This document shows positions 41,821 through 50,204 of a stretch of DNA of 64,000 nt, one piece after another; the stretch's first letter is position 1; every line of letters begins with the position of its first letter. This DNA comes from Cohnella xylanilytica. GTDB taxonomy: Bacteria; Bacillota; Bacilli; Paenibacillales; Paenibacillaceae. The notes below the pieces were generated by a model that saw only the letters and a program-made list of their open reading frames with translations, was not told where the DNA came from and searched no databases. Location of the stretch: contig NZ_JACJVR010000005.1 in assembly GCF_014212175.1 (NCBI RefSeq), forward strand, positions 1 through 64,000, written 5' to 3'. A program made the position numbers and the translations under genes.

Positions 41821-43299
41821 TTGGAAAAAGTGGACATTTTCAAGGATATCGCCGAACGTACGGGCGGCGATATCTACCTCGGGGTCGTCGGCGCCGTCCG
41901 GACGGGCAAATCGACCTTCATCAAACGGTTCGTCGAGACCGTCGTACTGCCGAATATCGCGCATGAAGCGGACCGGGTGCGTGCGATCGACGAGCTTCCC
42001 CAGAGCGCGGCGGGCAGAACCATCATGACGACGGAACCGAAGTTCGTGCCCAACAACGCGGTGCAGATCAAGGTGGCGGAAGGTCTCGAAGTCAATGTCC
42101 GGCTCGTCGATTGCGTCGGCTACGCGGTCGAAGGAGCGAAGGGCTACGAGGACGAGAACGGCCCGCGCATGATCTCGACCCCCTGGTTCGAGGAAGCGAT
42201 TCCGTTCCAGGAAGCGGCCGAGATCGGAACCCGCAAGGTCATTCAAGAGCATTCGACGCTCGGCGTCGTCGTCACGACCGACGGCACCATCGCCGAGATT
42301 CCGCGGAGCGCTTACGTCGAAGCGGAAGAACGGGTCGTGCAGGAGCTGAAGGAAGTCGGCAAGCCGTTCGTGCTCATCGTCAACTCGACCCGGCCGAGAA
42401 GCGAGGAAGCGCTCGCGCTGCGGGGCGAGCTGGCCGCCAAATACGATATTCCCGTCATTACGCTCAGCGTCGCCACGATGGGCGAAGAGGAAGTCATGAG
42501 CGTTCTGCGCGAGGTGCTCTACGAATTCCCGGTTCACGAAGTGAACGTCAATCTCCCGAGCTGGGTCATGGTGCTCGGCGAGCGCCACTGGCTGCGTTCC
42601 AGCTACGAGAACTCCGTCCGCGACACGGTCAAGGACATTCGGCGCTTGAGGGACGTCGACCGCGTCGTCTCGAACTTCCTCGAATACGACTTCATCGCCA
42701 AAGCCGGCCTCAGCGGCATGAACATGGGCCAAGGGGTCGCCGAGATCGACCTGTACGCTCCCGATGAGCTGTACGACCGCATCCTGCAGGAGGTCGTCGG
42801 AACGGAGATCCGCGGCAAGGATCATCTGCTGCAGCTGATGCAGGAGTTCGCGCACGCGAAGCGGGAGTACGACCGGTTCGCGGAAGCGCTCGAGATGGTC
42901 AAGACGACGGGCTACGGCATCGCCGCCCCGACGCTCGCGGAGATGCAGCTCGACGAGCCGGAGCTCATCCGCCAGGGCTCGCGATTCGGCGTCCGCCTGA
43001 AGGCGACCGCTCCTTCGATCCACATGATCCGCGTCGACGTCGAGTCGGAATTCGCGCCGATCATCGGAACGGAGAAGCAGAGCGAGGAGCTCGTCCGTTA
43101 CCTGATGCAGGACTTCGAGAAGGACCCGATCAAGATCTGGGAATCCGATATCTTCGGCCGGTCGCTGCACTCCATCGTCCGCGAAGGCATCCAGGGCAAG
43201 ATCGCCATGATGCCGGACAACGCCCGCTACAAGCTGCAAGAGACGCTGGGCCGCATCATCAACGAAGGCTCCGGTGGCCTGATCGCCATCATCCTGTAA
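41821..43299 (+). CDS. spoIVA: Stage IV sporulation protein A (spore coat morphogenetic ATPase)
   Basis: Basement-layer ATPase that polymerises on the forespore surface and anchors the coat. It has 492 aa, highly conserved: EKVDIFKDIAERTGGDIYLGVVGAVRTGKST with Walker A at residues 24-32, a Walker B-like LVDCVGY, and the C-terminus ending in INEGSGGLIAIIL, which binds SpoVM and SpoVID in Bacillus. The start is TTG 41821, the exact homologue of the Bacillus N-terminus, after GAAGGGGAGGG; the ATG at 41755 is not needed. A strong terminator follows. Confidence 0.97.
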   Translation: MEKVDIFKDIAERTGGDIYLGVVGAVRTGKSTFIKRFVETVVLPNIAHEADRVRAIDELPQSAAGRTIMTTEPKFVPNNAVQIKVAEGLEVNVRLVDCVGYAVEGAKGYEDENGPRMISTPWFEEAIPFQEAAEIGTRKVIQEHSTLGVVVTTDGTIAEIPRSAYVEAEERVVQELKEVGKPFVLIVNSTRPRSEEALALRGELAAKYDIPVITLSVATMGEEEVMSVLREVLYEFPVHEVNVNLPSWVMVLGERHWLRSSYENSVRDTVKDIRRLRDVDRVVSNFLEYDFIAKAGLSGMNMGQGVAEIDLYAPDELYDRILQEVVGTEIRGKDHLLQLMQEFAHAKREYDRFAEALEMVKTTGYGIAAPTLAEMQLDEPELIRQGSRFGVRLKATAPSIHMIRVDVESEFAPIIGTEKQSEELVRYLMQDFEKDPIKIWESDIFGRSLHSIVREGIQGKIAMMPDNARYKLQETLGRIINEGSGGLIAIIL

Positions 43300-43330
43300 C
43301 ATTCGCCGCCGATACGGTTCGGCGGGAGAG

Positions 43331-43357
43331 CGCCTCCCCTCGGGGAGGCGTTTTTTT
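43331..43357 (+). terminator. Intrinsic terminator after spoIVA
   Basis: Eight-pair stem CGCCTCCC / GGGAGGCG with a four-base loop, followed by seven T residues. From here to 43687 I see no supported gene; the sequence has weak coding character only. Confidence 0.9.
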
Positions 43358-43687
43358 GATGCGAAAGACCGTCTCAATAGCGATTTCTCGGAATATGAGG
43401 GTTCGGAATTCGAAAATCGAACGAATCCCGAAATCCAGTCGGCAGAACGATTGGAACGTTGCCGTTAACGGGTATGCTCGTTCTAAATGGATCGGTCTCA
43501 ATAGGCGTTTAGAGGGGAGCCGCGCATGGCGGACGGGCGATTGCGAGCTTAAAAGTCAGCGCAGCGTCTTCCCGCGTTCTTACGCGCAGATCAAATCGTG
43601 GCTCCGGTCGCCTATAAAGCAACGGTTCCGATTCCGCGCGATTCCAAGCTTGCCGATGGCGTTTTGCGCAAATCTATGAAAATACTC

Positions 43688-43716
43688 TTGTTATTTCGAC
43701 ATAATTCGCATAAAAT
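43688..43716 (+). promoter_or_regulatory. Upstream promoter of the sugar ABC transporter
   Basis: TTGTTA (43688-43693), a 17-bp spacer and TAAAAT (43711-43716) in an AT-rich stretch. Confidence 0.55.
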
Positions 43717-43722
43717 TTGATT

Positions 43723-43737
43723 TTGTGAGCGGTATTC
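43723..43737 (+). promoter_or_regulatory. Candidate cre / LacI-family operator
   Basis: TTGTGAGCGGTATTC matches the CcpA-binding cre pattern at 12 of 15 positions and shares the ten bases TTGTGAGCGG with the E. coli lac operator. It covers the predicted start point of the upstream promoter, a typical repressor position. Confidence 0.4.
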
Positions 43738-43759
43738 GCGATTAAGTCTGGAAAACCAA

Positions 43760-43788
43760 TTGACATAGTCGGGAATAGCAACTAAGAT
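43760..43788 (+). promoter_or_regulatory. Proximal sigma-A promoter of the sugar ABC transporter
   Basis: Perfect TTGACA (43760-43765), a 17-bp spacer and TAAGAT (43783-43788), 49 bp before the first gene. Confidence 0.75.
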
Positions 43789-43836
43789 AAGTTCTAGCAA
43801 ATGAGACAAGCTATACTAGGGGAGGAACAGAACGAC

Positions 43837-44985
43837 ATGAAACAAACGAAACGCATCGGCGTCTGGCTGTCGCTCGTGCTGGTGCTCGCGCTGGCGCTGA
43901 CGGCTTGCGGCAGCAAGAACAACAATAACGGCGGAGCGAGCGAATCCGCTTCGGCATCGCCTTCCGCGTCGGCATCCGCATCCGGCTCCGCTTCTCCGGA
44001 AGCTTCCGGGTCCGGCGTCGAGTCGCTGAAGGGCAAGAGGATCGCCCTGGTCATGCAGTTCAACCAAGGCACGTTCTCGGCTCAATACATCGACGGCGTG
44101 AAGAAGCAAGCCGCGAAGTTCGGCGGCGAAGTGACCGTATTCGCGTCCGACAACGACCTGAGCAAGATGGCGTCCAACCTGGACGCGGCCGTCAACCAGA
44201 AGTTCGACGGCATCCTGATCGACCACGGCAACGCCGACGCCCTGACGGCCGGCGTCAACAAGGCGAAGGAAGCCGGCATTCCGGTCGTCGCCTTCGACGC
44301 GGCGCTTGGCATCGGAGGCGTCACCGACCTGTCGCAGAACGACCAGAAGATGGCCGAACAGACGCTGGAGCAGCTGGCTAAAGACGCCGGCGGCAAAGGC
44401 AACATCGTCAAAGTATGGGTAGCCGGCTTCGCTCCGATGGAGCGCCGCCAGGAATCGTACGCGGCCTTCCAGAAGAAGTATCCGGACATTAAGGAGATCA
44501 CGTCCTTCGGCGATGCGTCCAACCCTCAGCTTGACGCGCAGACGAGAATGGAAGCCATTCTGAAGCAGTATCCGGAGAAGGGCAGCATCACGGCCGTATG
44601 GGCGGCATGGGACGAATTCGCGAAGGGCGCCTCCAACGCGATCAAGCAAGCCGGCCGCGACGAGATCAAGGTGTACGGCATCGACATGAGCGACGAAGAC
44701 CTGGCGATGATCCAGGATCCGACGAGCCCGTGGGTCGCTTCGGCGGCCGTCGATCCGACGACGATCGGCACGGTTCAAGTCCGTTACCTGTACCAAGCGC
44801 TGCACGGCGACACGCCGGAGGCGGCCGTACAGATCGACTCCGTCTACGTCAGCCGCGACGCCCTGCCGAAGGACAAGCAAGTGACGACGGCGGACCTGGC
44901 CCAGTACGTTCCGGGCTGGGGCGAGAGCGACCAAGGCAACACCGATTACTTGAAAGAGCTTGAAGCGGCCGTCGGCGCGAAATAA
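43837..44985 (+). CDS. Sugar ABC transporter substrate-binding lipoprotein (RbsB-like)
   Basis: Periplasmic-binding-protein type 1 family, 382 aa. The lipoprotein signal ends in ALTAC (Cys24), followed by a 35-residue Ser/Ala/Gly-rich tether and the two-lobed binding domain from about residue 65 (KRIALVMQFNQGTFSAQYIDGVKKQA). AGGGGAGGAAC precedes the ATG. It belongs to the ribose/xylose/galactose group; the exact sugar is not evident and no catabolic genes are adjacent. A hairpin separates it from the ATPase gene. Confidence 0.9.
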   Translation: MKQTKRIGVWLSLVLVLALALTACGSKNNNNGGASESASASPSASASASGSASPEASGSGVESLKGKRIALVMQFNQGTFSAQYIDGVKKQAAKFGGEVTVFASDNDLSKMASNLDAAVNQKFDGILIDHGNADALTAGVNKAKEAGIPVVAFDAALGIGGVTDLSQNDQKMAEQTLEQLAKDAGGKGNIVKVWVAGFAPMERRQESYAAFQKKYPDIKEITSFGDASNPQLDAQTRMEAILKQYPEKGSITAVWAAWDEFAKGASNAIKQAGRDEIKVYGIDMSDEDLAMIQDPTSPWVASAAVDPTTIGTVQVRYLYQALHGDTPEAAVQIDSVYVSRDALPKDKQVTTADLAQYVPGWGESDQGNTDYLKELEAAVGAK

Positions 44986-45012
44986 GGACGGCTCGAATGA
45001 ACGGATAGCGGT

Positions 45013-45040
45013 ACGGCGCGGGCGAATAGCCGCGCCGTTT
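45013..45040 (+). terminator. Possible leaky terminator between binding-protein and ATPase genes
   Basis: Nine-pair stem ACGGCGCGG / CCGCGCCGT with an eight-base loop, followed by only two or three T residues. It would allow higher expression of the binding protein than of the transporter subunits, a common arrangement. Confidence 0.5.
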
Positions 45041-45084
45041 CCTGCTGTCTGAAGCAATCTGCACAAAGGATGTGACGATAGCGA

Positions 45085-46599
45085 ATGGGTAACGCGAACT
45101 TGCTTCAGATGAGCGGAATCTCCAAGTCGTTCTCCGGCGTCAAGGCGCTCCACGAAGCCGAATTCGCGGTGCGGGGGGGCGAGATCCACGCGCTGCTCGG
45201 GGCGAACGGCGCCGGGAAGAGCACGCTCATGAAGATTCTGTCCGGCGCCTACGAAGCCGACGAAGGCTCCATCCGGATCGAAGGCCGCGAGATCGGCATG
45301 CGCTCGCCGGCGGACGCGAAGGCGGCCGGGGTCCACTGCGTCTATCAAGAGGTGGACACGTCGCTCGTGCCGCAGCTGTCGGTCGCGGAGAACATCTTCC
45401 TGGACCGCATCGCGTCGAAGAAGACGGGCGCCTGGCTGAATTGGGGCAATCTGTACGCGGAAGCCGAGAAGCTTCTCGCGGAGCTCGGCCTGAGCATCCC
45501 CGTCCGCAAGAAGATCGAGGAGCTGACTCTCGCGGAGAAGCAGATGGTGCTCATCGCGCGCGTGATGGTGGAGGAAGCGAAAATCGTTATTTTCGACGAA
45601 CCGACCGCCCCTCTCAGCACGGAAGAAACTGAGCATTTGTTCCGCATCATGGATAAGCTGAAGGCGTCGGGCATCGGCATCGTGTTCATCTCTCACCGTC
45701 TGCACGAGGTGTTCCGGATCAGCGACACGATCACCGTCATGCGCGACGGCCGCATGATTCTGACGGAACCGGCGAGCCGGCTCGAGACGTCCGACGTTAT
45801 CCATGCGATGCTCGGCCGGAGCTTGGAGGACGAATATCCGAAAATCGAGACGACGATCGGCGAGACCGTCCTGTCCGTGAAGGATCTGGCTCTCGGCAAG
45901 CGAGTCCGGGGCGTGGACCTCGAAGTGCGACGGGGCGAGATCGTCGCGGTCGTGGGCCTCGTCGGCGCCGGGAAGACGGAGCTGTCGAGGCTGCTCTTCG
46001 GCGCGGACGTCGCCGAACGGGGGACGGTGGAGGTCGCCGGGAAGCGGTCCGACCTCGGATCCCCGACGGGCGCGATCGAATCCGGCATCGTCCTCGTACC
46101 CGAGGAGCGGCGCAAGGAAGGCATTCTCGTCAAGGAGTCGGTTCTGCACAACCTGAGCCTGCCGATCCTGCGCCAGATCAGCTCCTGGGGCTTCCTCTCC
46201 GGCTCCCGCGAGAAGGGCAACGCGTCGGGCGTCATCGAGCGTCTCGGCATCAAGACGCCATCCGCCGGCCAGCTGACGGGCTACCTGAGCGGCGGCAACC
46301 AGCAGAAGGTAGCCATCGGCAAGTGGCTGAACACGAACGCGGACGTGTTCGTGTTCGACGAGCCGACGAAGGGCGTCGACGTCGGGGCGAAGCGCGACAT
46401 CTTCGTCATCATCGGGGAGCTCGCCGCCCAAGGCAAGGGCATTCTGTATTTGACCTGCGAATTCGCGGAGGCGCTTGGCCTGGCCGACCGGATTCTGGTC
46501 ATGTGCGACGGACGGATCGTTAAACAATTCCTTCGCGGAGAGGCGACGCAGGAGAATCTGCTCTACTTCGCGAGCGCGGGTCAGGAGGAGCCAGCTTGA
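45085..46599 (+). CDS. Sugar ABC transporter ATPase, duplicated (RbsA-like)
   Basis: 504 aa with two fused nucleotide-binding domains. The first has Walker A GANGAGKST (about residues 37-45), signature-like LTLAEKQM and Walker B VIFDEPTA. The second has the degenerate Walker A GLVGAGKTE (about residues 291-299), signature LSGGNQQK and VFDEPTKG. This fused, asymmetric layout is typical of ribose/galactose-type importers. The stop overlaps the permease start (TTGA). Confidence 0.93.
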   Translation: MGNANLLQMSGISKSFSGVKALHEAEFAVRGGEIHALLGANGAGKSTLMKILSGAYEADEGSIRIEGREIGMRSPADAKAAGVHCVYQEVDTSLVPQLSVAENIFLDRIASKKTGAWLNWGNLYAEAEKLLAELGLSIPVRKKIEELTLAEKQMVLIARVMVEEAKIVIFDEPTAPLSTEETEHLFRIMDKLKASGIGIVFISHRLHEVFRISDTITVMRDGRMILTEPASRLETSDVIHAMLGRSLEDEYPKIETTIGETVLSVKDLALGKRVRGVDLEVRRGEIVAVVGLVGAGKTELSRLLFGADVAERGTVEVAGKRSDLGSPTGAIESGIVLVPEERRKEGILVKESVLHNLSLPILRQISSWGFLSGSREKGNASGVIERLGIKTPSAGQLTGYLSGGNQQKVAIGKWLNTNADVFVFDEPTKGVDVGAKRDIFVIIGELAAQGKGILYLTCEFAEALGLADRILVMCDGRIVKQFLRGEATQENLLYFASAGQEEPA

Positions 46600-47582
46600 A
46601 AAACAAACTGATGCAATTCTCGTTCAAATACGGCGCCCTCATCTTCATCGGCGTCATCCTGCTTTTTTTCTCGCTCTATAACGAATTCTTCTTCACCTAC
46701 GGGAATCTGACCGACATCCTGCGTTCGATCTCGATCGTGACGTTCATCGCCATCGGCGTGACGATCTCGCTCACGGTCGACGGCTTCGACCTGTCGGTCG
46801 GCTCGACCGTGTCGCTGTCCACCGTCGTGACGGCGACGATGATGGTCTGGTTCGAGATGCCGCTCGTCGTCGTTCTCGTCGTTCCCCTCGTCGTGGGGGC
46901 GCTCGTCGGCCTGCTGAATTCGCTTCTGATCGTCAAGATCCGCATCCCGGACCTGCTGGCGACGCTGGCCGTCATGTACATCATCAGCGGCGTGCACAAG
47001 ACGTACACGAAGGGCTACGCGATTTACAGCCATATGCAGCGGACCGACGGCACGAAGGCGCCTGGGGAGATGTACAAGGACTTCCTGTGGATCGGGCAGG
47101 GCAAGCTGCTCGGCATTCCGTTCCCGGTTATTCTGATGGTCATAGCGGTCGTCGCCGTTCACCTGTTCTTCAAATACACCCGCTGGGGCCGCCAGATGAT
47201 CATGACGGGCGGCAACGAGGAAGCGGCTCGCCTGTCGGGCCTGCGCGTCAAGCGCGTGCGCACGTACGCGTACATCGCGTCCGGCGTGCTGGCGTCCATC
47301 GGCGGCATCCTGTTCGCCGCGCGCGTCGGCTCCGGCCAGATCGACGCCGGGGCGCCGCTGCTCATGGAAGCGGTGGCCGCCGTCTTCGTCGGCTATTCCG
47401 TGCTTGGCGCCGGACGTCCGAACGTTATCGGGACGTTCGTAGGCGCCGTCCTGATCGGCGTTCTGGTAAACGGCTTGACGATGCTTCACGTCGAGTATTA
47501 CGTGAACGATATCGTCAAGGGCGCCGTCCTCGTGCTGGCGCTGGCCGTCACCTTCATCAACATGCATCGCAAGAGAACGTAG
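46596..47582 (+). CDS. Sugar ABC transporter permease (RbsC-like)
   Basis: 328-aa membrane subunit with eight to ten helices. Conserved segments are GVTISLTVDGFDLSVGSTVSL, a periplasmic loop near residues 130-160, and NEEAARLSGLRVKRVRTYAYIASG, which couples to the ATPase. It starts with TTG after AGGAGGAG. It is the last gene of the operon. A long hairpin (47591-47640) follows. Confidence 0.93.
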   Translation: MKNKLMQFSFKYGALIFIGVILLFFSLYNEFFFTYGNLTDILRSISIVTFIAIGVTISLTVDGFDLSVGSTVSLSTVVTATMMVWFEMPLVVVLVVPLVVGALVGLLNSLLIVKIRIPDLLATLAVMYIISGVHKTYTKGYAIYSHMQRTDGTKAPGEMYKDFLWIGQGKLLGIPFPVILMVIAVVAVHLFFKYTRWGRQMIMTGGNEEAARLSGLRVKRVRTYAYIASGVLASIGGILFAARVGSGQIDAGAPLLMEAVAAVFVGYSVLGAGRPNVIGTFVGAVLIGVLVNGLTMLHVEYYVNDIVKGAVLVLALAVTFINMHRKRT

Positions 47583-47590
47583 CCGCCATA

Positions 47591-47640
47591 GATGCCGCGA
47601 AGTCCCGCGAGCCGCGTCTCGCTTGAAACTTCGCGGCATC
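47591..47640 (+). terminator. Long perfect hairpin between the ABC operon and hbs
   Basis: A 13-bp perfect stem GATGCCGCGAAGT / ACTTCGCGGCATC encloses a GCGAG/CTCGC hairpin. Only TCTGTG follows instead of a T-tract. It contains the -35 of the hbs promoter in its right arm. Confidence 0.55.
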
Positions 47641-47652
47641 TCTGTGTATAAT
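47623..47652 (+). promoter_or_regulatory. Promoter of hbs
   Basis: TTGAAA (47623-47628), an 18-bp spacer and perfect TATAAT (47647-47652), 58 bp before the start codon. Confidence 0.7.
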
Positions 47653-47710
47653 TTCTGGTGAAACGGATAAACAGATAACAAGCCAGTATCCGCCCAGGGA
47701 GGTGAAAGTC

Positions 47711-47983
47711 ATGAACAAAACCGAACTGATCGCCAAAGTATCCGAATTGACCGATCTGTCCAAGAAGGACGCGACCTCGGCCGTCGACGCCGTATTCGAC
47801 GTAATCTCCGAAGCTCTGCAGAACGGAGACAAGGTTCAGCTCGTCGGCTTCGGCAACTTCGAGGTGCGCGAACGTTCCGCGCGGAAGGGCCGCAACCCGC
47901 AAACCGGCGTGGAGATCGAGATTCCGGCCGGCAAGATCCCTGCCTTCAAGCCGGGCAAGGCTTTGAAGGAAGGCATTAAATAA
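47711..47983 (+). CDS. hbs: DNA-binding protein HU
   Basis: Histone-like architectural protein of 90 aa. The full family pattern is present: [21 protein letters not shown], the beta-arm region [19 protein letters not shown] and the end [14 protein letters not shown]. The ATG at 47711 is preceded by GGGAGGTGAAAG. It is adjacent to spoIVA in Bacillus; here the ABC operon has been inserted between them. folE, which follows in Bacillus, is replaced by a tRNA gene. Confidence 0.98.
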   Translation: MNKTELIAKVSELTDLSKKDATSAVDAVFDVISEALQNGDKVQLVGFGNFEVRERSARKGRNPQTGVEIEIPAGKIPAFKPGKALKEGIK

Positions 47984-48018
47984 AAGAAGATTTGCTTTAT
48001 TTTGTGATGGTTCCGGGG

Positions 48019-48048
48019 TTGCGCTTCGCTTTCGGCCTGTGCTATAAT
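48019..48048 (+). promoter_or_regulatory. Promoter of tRNA-Pro
   Basis: TTGCGC, an 18-bp spacer and TATAAT preceded by TGC (extended -10), ending 17 bp before the tRNA. Confidence 0.7.
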
Positions 48049-48065
48049 CACTCTCGTACTTCTTT

Positions 48066-48142
48066 CGGGGTATAGCGCAGCCTGGTAGCGCGCATCCTTG
48101 GGGTGGATGAGGCCGTGGGTTCGAATCCCGCTACTCCGACCA
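48066..48142 (+). tRNA. tRNA-Pro (anticodon GGG)
   Basis: 77-nt cloverleaf: acceptor CGGGGTA / TACTCCG, D-arm AGCGCAGCCTGGTAGCGC, anticodon stem CATCC / GGATG with loop TTGGGGT (anticodon GGG, codon CCC), T-arm GTGGGTTCGAATCCCGC, discriminator A and an encoded CCA. Confidence 0.97.
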
Positions 48143-48187
48143 TTACATACGAGCCGCGGCGCTTGATGCGAAGCCCGCTCAACGTTG

Positions 48188-48222
48188 AAGACCACTTACT
48201 CCTAGGAGCAAGTGGTCTTTCC
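48188..48222 (+). terminator. Terminator after tRNA-Pro
   Basis: Ten-pair stem AAGACCACTT / AAGTGGTCTT with an inner CTCC-like hairpin, followed by a short T run. Confidence 0.65.
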
Positions 48223-48223
48223 A

Positions 48224-48253
48224 TTGACAGGGACCGCCGCGATCGTTCATAGT
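48224..48253 (+). promoter_or_regulatory. Candidate promoter of mtrB
   Basis: Perfect TTGACA (48224-48229), an 18-bp spacer and CATAGT (48248-48253), 27 bp before the start. Confidence 0.55.
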
Positions 48254-48280
48254 GAGATTCAAAGAGGAGGCTGACTATCG

Positions 48281-48508
48281 ATGGATCCGGTAGCAACGAA
48301 CGGGGAATATATCGTCGTGAAGGCGAAGGACAACGGAGTCCACGTGATCGGACTGACACGGGGGCAGGATACGCGGTTCCACCATACGGAGAAGCTGGAC
48401 CGCGGCGAAGTGCTGATCGCCCAGTTCACGAACCATACGGGCGCGATCAAGGTGCGGGGCAAGGCCACGATCATGACCAAGTTCGGAGTCGTCGAGACCG
48501 ACGATTAA
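48281..48508 (+). CDS. mtrB: Trp RNA-binding attenuation protein (TRAP)
   Basis: 75-aa subunit of the ring-shaped (11-mer in Bacillus) tryptophan-activated RNA-binding protein. The conserved core is nearly identical to Bacillus [36 protein letters not shown], then [18 protein letters not shown], which together contain the tryptophan-binding and the Lys/Lys/Arg RNA-binding residues. AGAGGAGGC precedes the ATG. Its predicted target is the triplet array at 58748-58781 in the trpE leader of this same window. Confidence 0.97.
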   Translation: MDPVATNGEYIVVKAKDNGVHVIGLTRGQDTRFHHTEKLDRGEVLIAQFTNHTGAIKVRGKATIMTKFGVVETDD

Positions 48509-48604
48509 CGGATCCGCCGGCCGCCGCCGCGGGCCGCTCCGGCGGCCTCATGCCTTCCCGCGCCCGCCCGGACCGCGGAATTTCGCCGGACTATTCTTCG
48601 AGTC

Positions 48605-48630
48605 GCAGGCATAGCCTGCCTCTTTTTTTT
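48605..48630 (+). terminator. Intrinsic terminator after mtrB
   Basis: Short stem GCAGGC / GCCTGC with loop ATA, followed by CTC and eight T residues. Confidence 0.75.
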
Positions 48631-48676
48631 GTAGAATGGGTAATGGGGGATAGAAGGACGGGAAGGCGGGGATACG

Positions 48677-49222
48677 GTGACGTTCGATCGGAGATGGGCC
48701 TATCTGCTGGCGGCCTCGTTCGCGGTCGTCGTTCTGCTCGGCCAACTGCCCCGTCTGGACCGATGGACGGAGGAGCGCAGGGAGTCCGCCAGAGCCGCGT
48801 TCACGCCGCAGCGCGTCGAAGCTCTCTCGGACGACGTTCTCGTCGACGCCCTGATCTCGCTTCCGCTGGAGCCGCGTCTCTCGAGAGTGTCGTGGAACCA
48901 CGACATCCTGTCGGTCGATCTGAAGATCGCCCCGGGAACCGATCCCGAGCGGACGTTCTGGATGGACGCCGCGGAGCTCGTCCGGCTCGCCTACGGGACG
49001 TCTTCCAACGTCCGCGGGCTGCTCATCCGCGTCTTCGAAGAAGAGGACGGCAAGCGCAGGCTGCTGCTCGCGGCGGATACCCGAGCGTCGGATTGGCCGG
49101 ACTTCCGGGAGGAGGACCTTCGGCGCGCGCGGCTGGGTCTTGAGCCCGAGTGGGACGGGAAGCTGCGCTTGTCCTGGACGGCGGCGGGAGAGAGGGCGAG
49201 AAGAAATTTTGCGAAATCGTGA
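48677..49222 (+). CDS. Unknown membrane-anchored protein
   Basis: 181 aa with an N-terminal membrane helix (about residues 8-24, YLLAASFAVVVLLGQLP) and a soluble mixed alpha/beta domain. It starts with GTG 48677 after a GGAAGGCGGGG stretch. It resembles no family I can name; the place between mtrB and hepS suggests a lineage-specific gene. No catalytic motif is evident. Confidence 0.65.
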   Translation: MTFDRRWAYLLAASFAVVVLLGQLPRLDRWTEERRESARAAFTPQRVEALSDDVLVDALISLPLEPRLSRVSWNHDILSVDLKIAPGTDPERTFWMDAAELVRLAYGTSSNVRGLLIRVFEEEDGKRRLLLAADTRASDWPDFREEDLRRARLGLEPEWDGKLRLSWTAAGERARRNFAKS

Positions 49223-49258
49223 ATTCCTGACCCCTCTTATGCGAGGGCCGACGGGATA

Positions 49259-49267
49259 TGTTATAAT
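49259..49267 (+). promoter_or_regulatory. Extended -10 promoter of the menaquinone block
   Basis: TGTTATAAT, an extended -10, 54 bp before hepS; the -35 is weak. It probably drives the closely spaced hepS-menG-ubiA-ubiX-mqnA-hepT genes. Confidence 0.55.
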
Positions 49268-49320
49268 AATAGTCACGCAATCGGACCAAGTGCTCCCTTT
49301 GAATGCTCGGAGGCTGAACA

Positions 49321-50199
49321 ATGACACGTAAACCTTTGGCACAATTGGCCCAGAAATATATGGACTACGACATGATCTCGATCCATACGGACTTGCCGGA
49401 GTTCCCGGAAGGACGGATTCGGCTTCTTCACGCGATGCTGGCCCATCAGCCGGCCTCCGCCACCCGCAAGGAGATGCTGGCCGTCGTCGCTTCGCTCGTC
49501 CAGATGGGTCTGGATACCCATGATATGGTAGACGACGGGCCGGCTCCGGAGAGAGGCGGCTTGATCGCCATGCGCGCGCGCCAGCTCAAGGTGCTCGCGG
49601 GCGACTACTTCAGCGGCCGCTTCTATAATATTCTGTCGCAGGCCGGCCAGATCGAGATGGTGCGGAGGCTCGGGGACGCGATCTGCGAGCTGAACCGGAT
49701 CAAGGTCCATTTCTATTCCCGAATGAAGCAGATGAAGCTGGACGCGGAGGAATACTTGCTGCACGGGGCGGAGCTGAAGTCCGGCCTTTTTAAGTCGTTC
49801 ACGCACCTGATGGGCGGCCTGTACGAGAGGCTGTGGCCGGAAGTCGTCGGAAGCTTCGCCCGCTGCGAGCTGCTCCTGCAGGAGATGGCGCGCATGGAGA
49901 AGCCCGGCGTGCTCGGCGGCAGCTGGGGCGTCTGGCACATCCTGCAGGAGGGAACGGAAGAGGATCGCCGGGCGGTCGTCGAGAAGAAGGACGATCCGAG
50001 CCTGCTGAGGCCTCTGCTCGACAAGTATTCCGTCTCCGAGAAGCTGGCCGGCCTGCTGGGACAGGCGGTCGCGCATTTGCAGTCGCTGCTGCAGCGGCTG
50101 CCCTCCGACAAGCTGGCCAAAGAACTGCAGCCGCTCGTGGAGCCGTTCCTCAGGGCTATCGGCCCCGTGCGCGCAACCGCGATGACAGAATTGGGGTGA
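49321..50199 (+). CDS. hepS: Heptaprenyl diphosphate synthase component I
   Basis: Regulatory, chain-length-determining subunit that pairs with HepT to make the C35 side chain of menaquinone-7. 292 aa, all helical, with HAMLAHQPASATRKEMLAVVASLVQMGLDTHDMVDD near residues 38-72; the DxxxD catalytic motifs of the large subunit are absent, as expected. It starts with ATG after CTCGGAGGC. The same hepS-menG-hepT order occurs in Bacillus. Confidence 0.9.
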   Translation: MTRKPLAQLAQKYMDYDMISIHTDLPEFPEGRIRLLHAMLAHQPASATRKEMLAVVASLVQMGLDTHDMVDDGPAPERGGLIAMRARQLKVLAGDYFSGRFYNILSQAGQIEMVRRLGDAICELNRIKVHFYSRMKQMKLDAEEYLLHGAELKSGLFKSFTHLMGGLYERLWPEVVGSFARCELLLQEMARMEKPGVLGGSWGVWHILQEGTEEDRRAVVEKKDDPSLLRPLLDKYSVSEKLAGLLGQAVAHLQSLLQRLPSDKLAKELQPLVEPFLRAIGPVRATAMTELG

Positions 50200-50204
50200 G
50201 CCGT

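Noticed and set aside
43356-43679. Possible coding regions between spoIVA and the ABC operon, on either strand
   Set aside because: The frames have atypical residue use, no good ribosome site and no motif; one begins in the spoIVA terminator. Treated as non-coding.
43725-43745. True lac operator
   Set aside because: Only ten consecutive bases agree with the E. coli operator and symmetry is poor; a cre-like or LacI-family site is the more cautious reading.
43816-46527. 900-codon open frame on the minus strand across the ABC transporter
   Set aside because: Antisense to two genes with clear lipobox and Walker motifs; no ribosome site or domain content.
47984-48010. AT-rich hairpin just after hbs as a terminator
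   Set aside because: Only about seven A-T pairs with a long loop and no solid T run; too weak to call.
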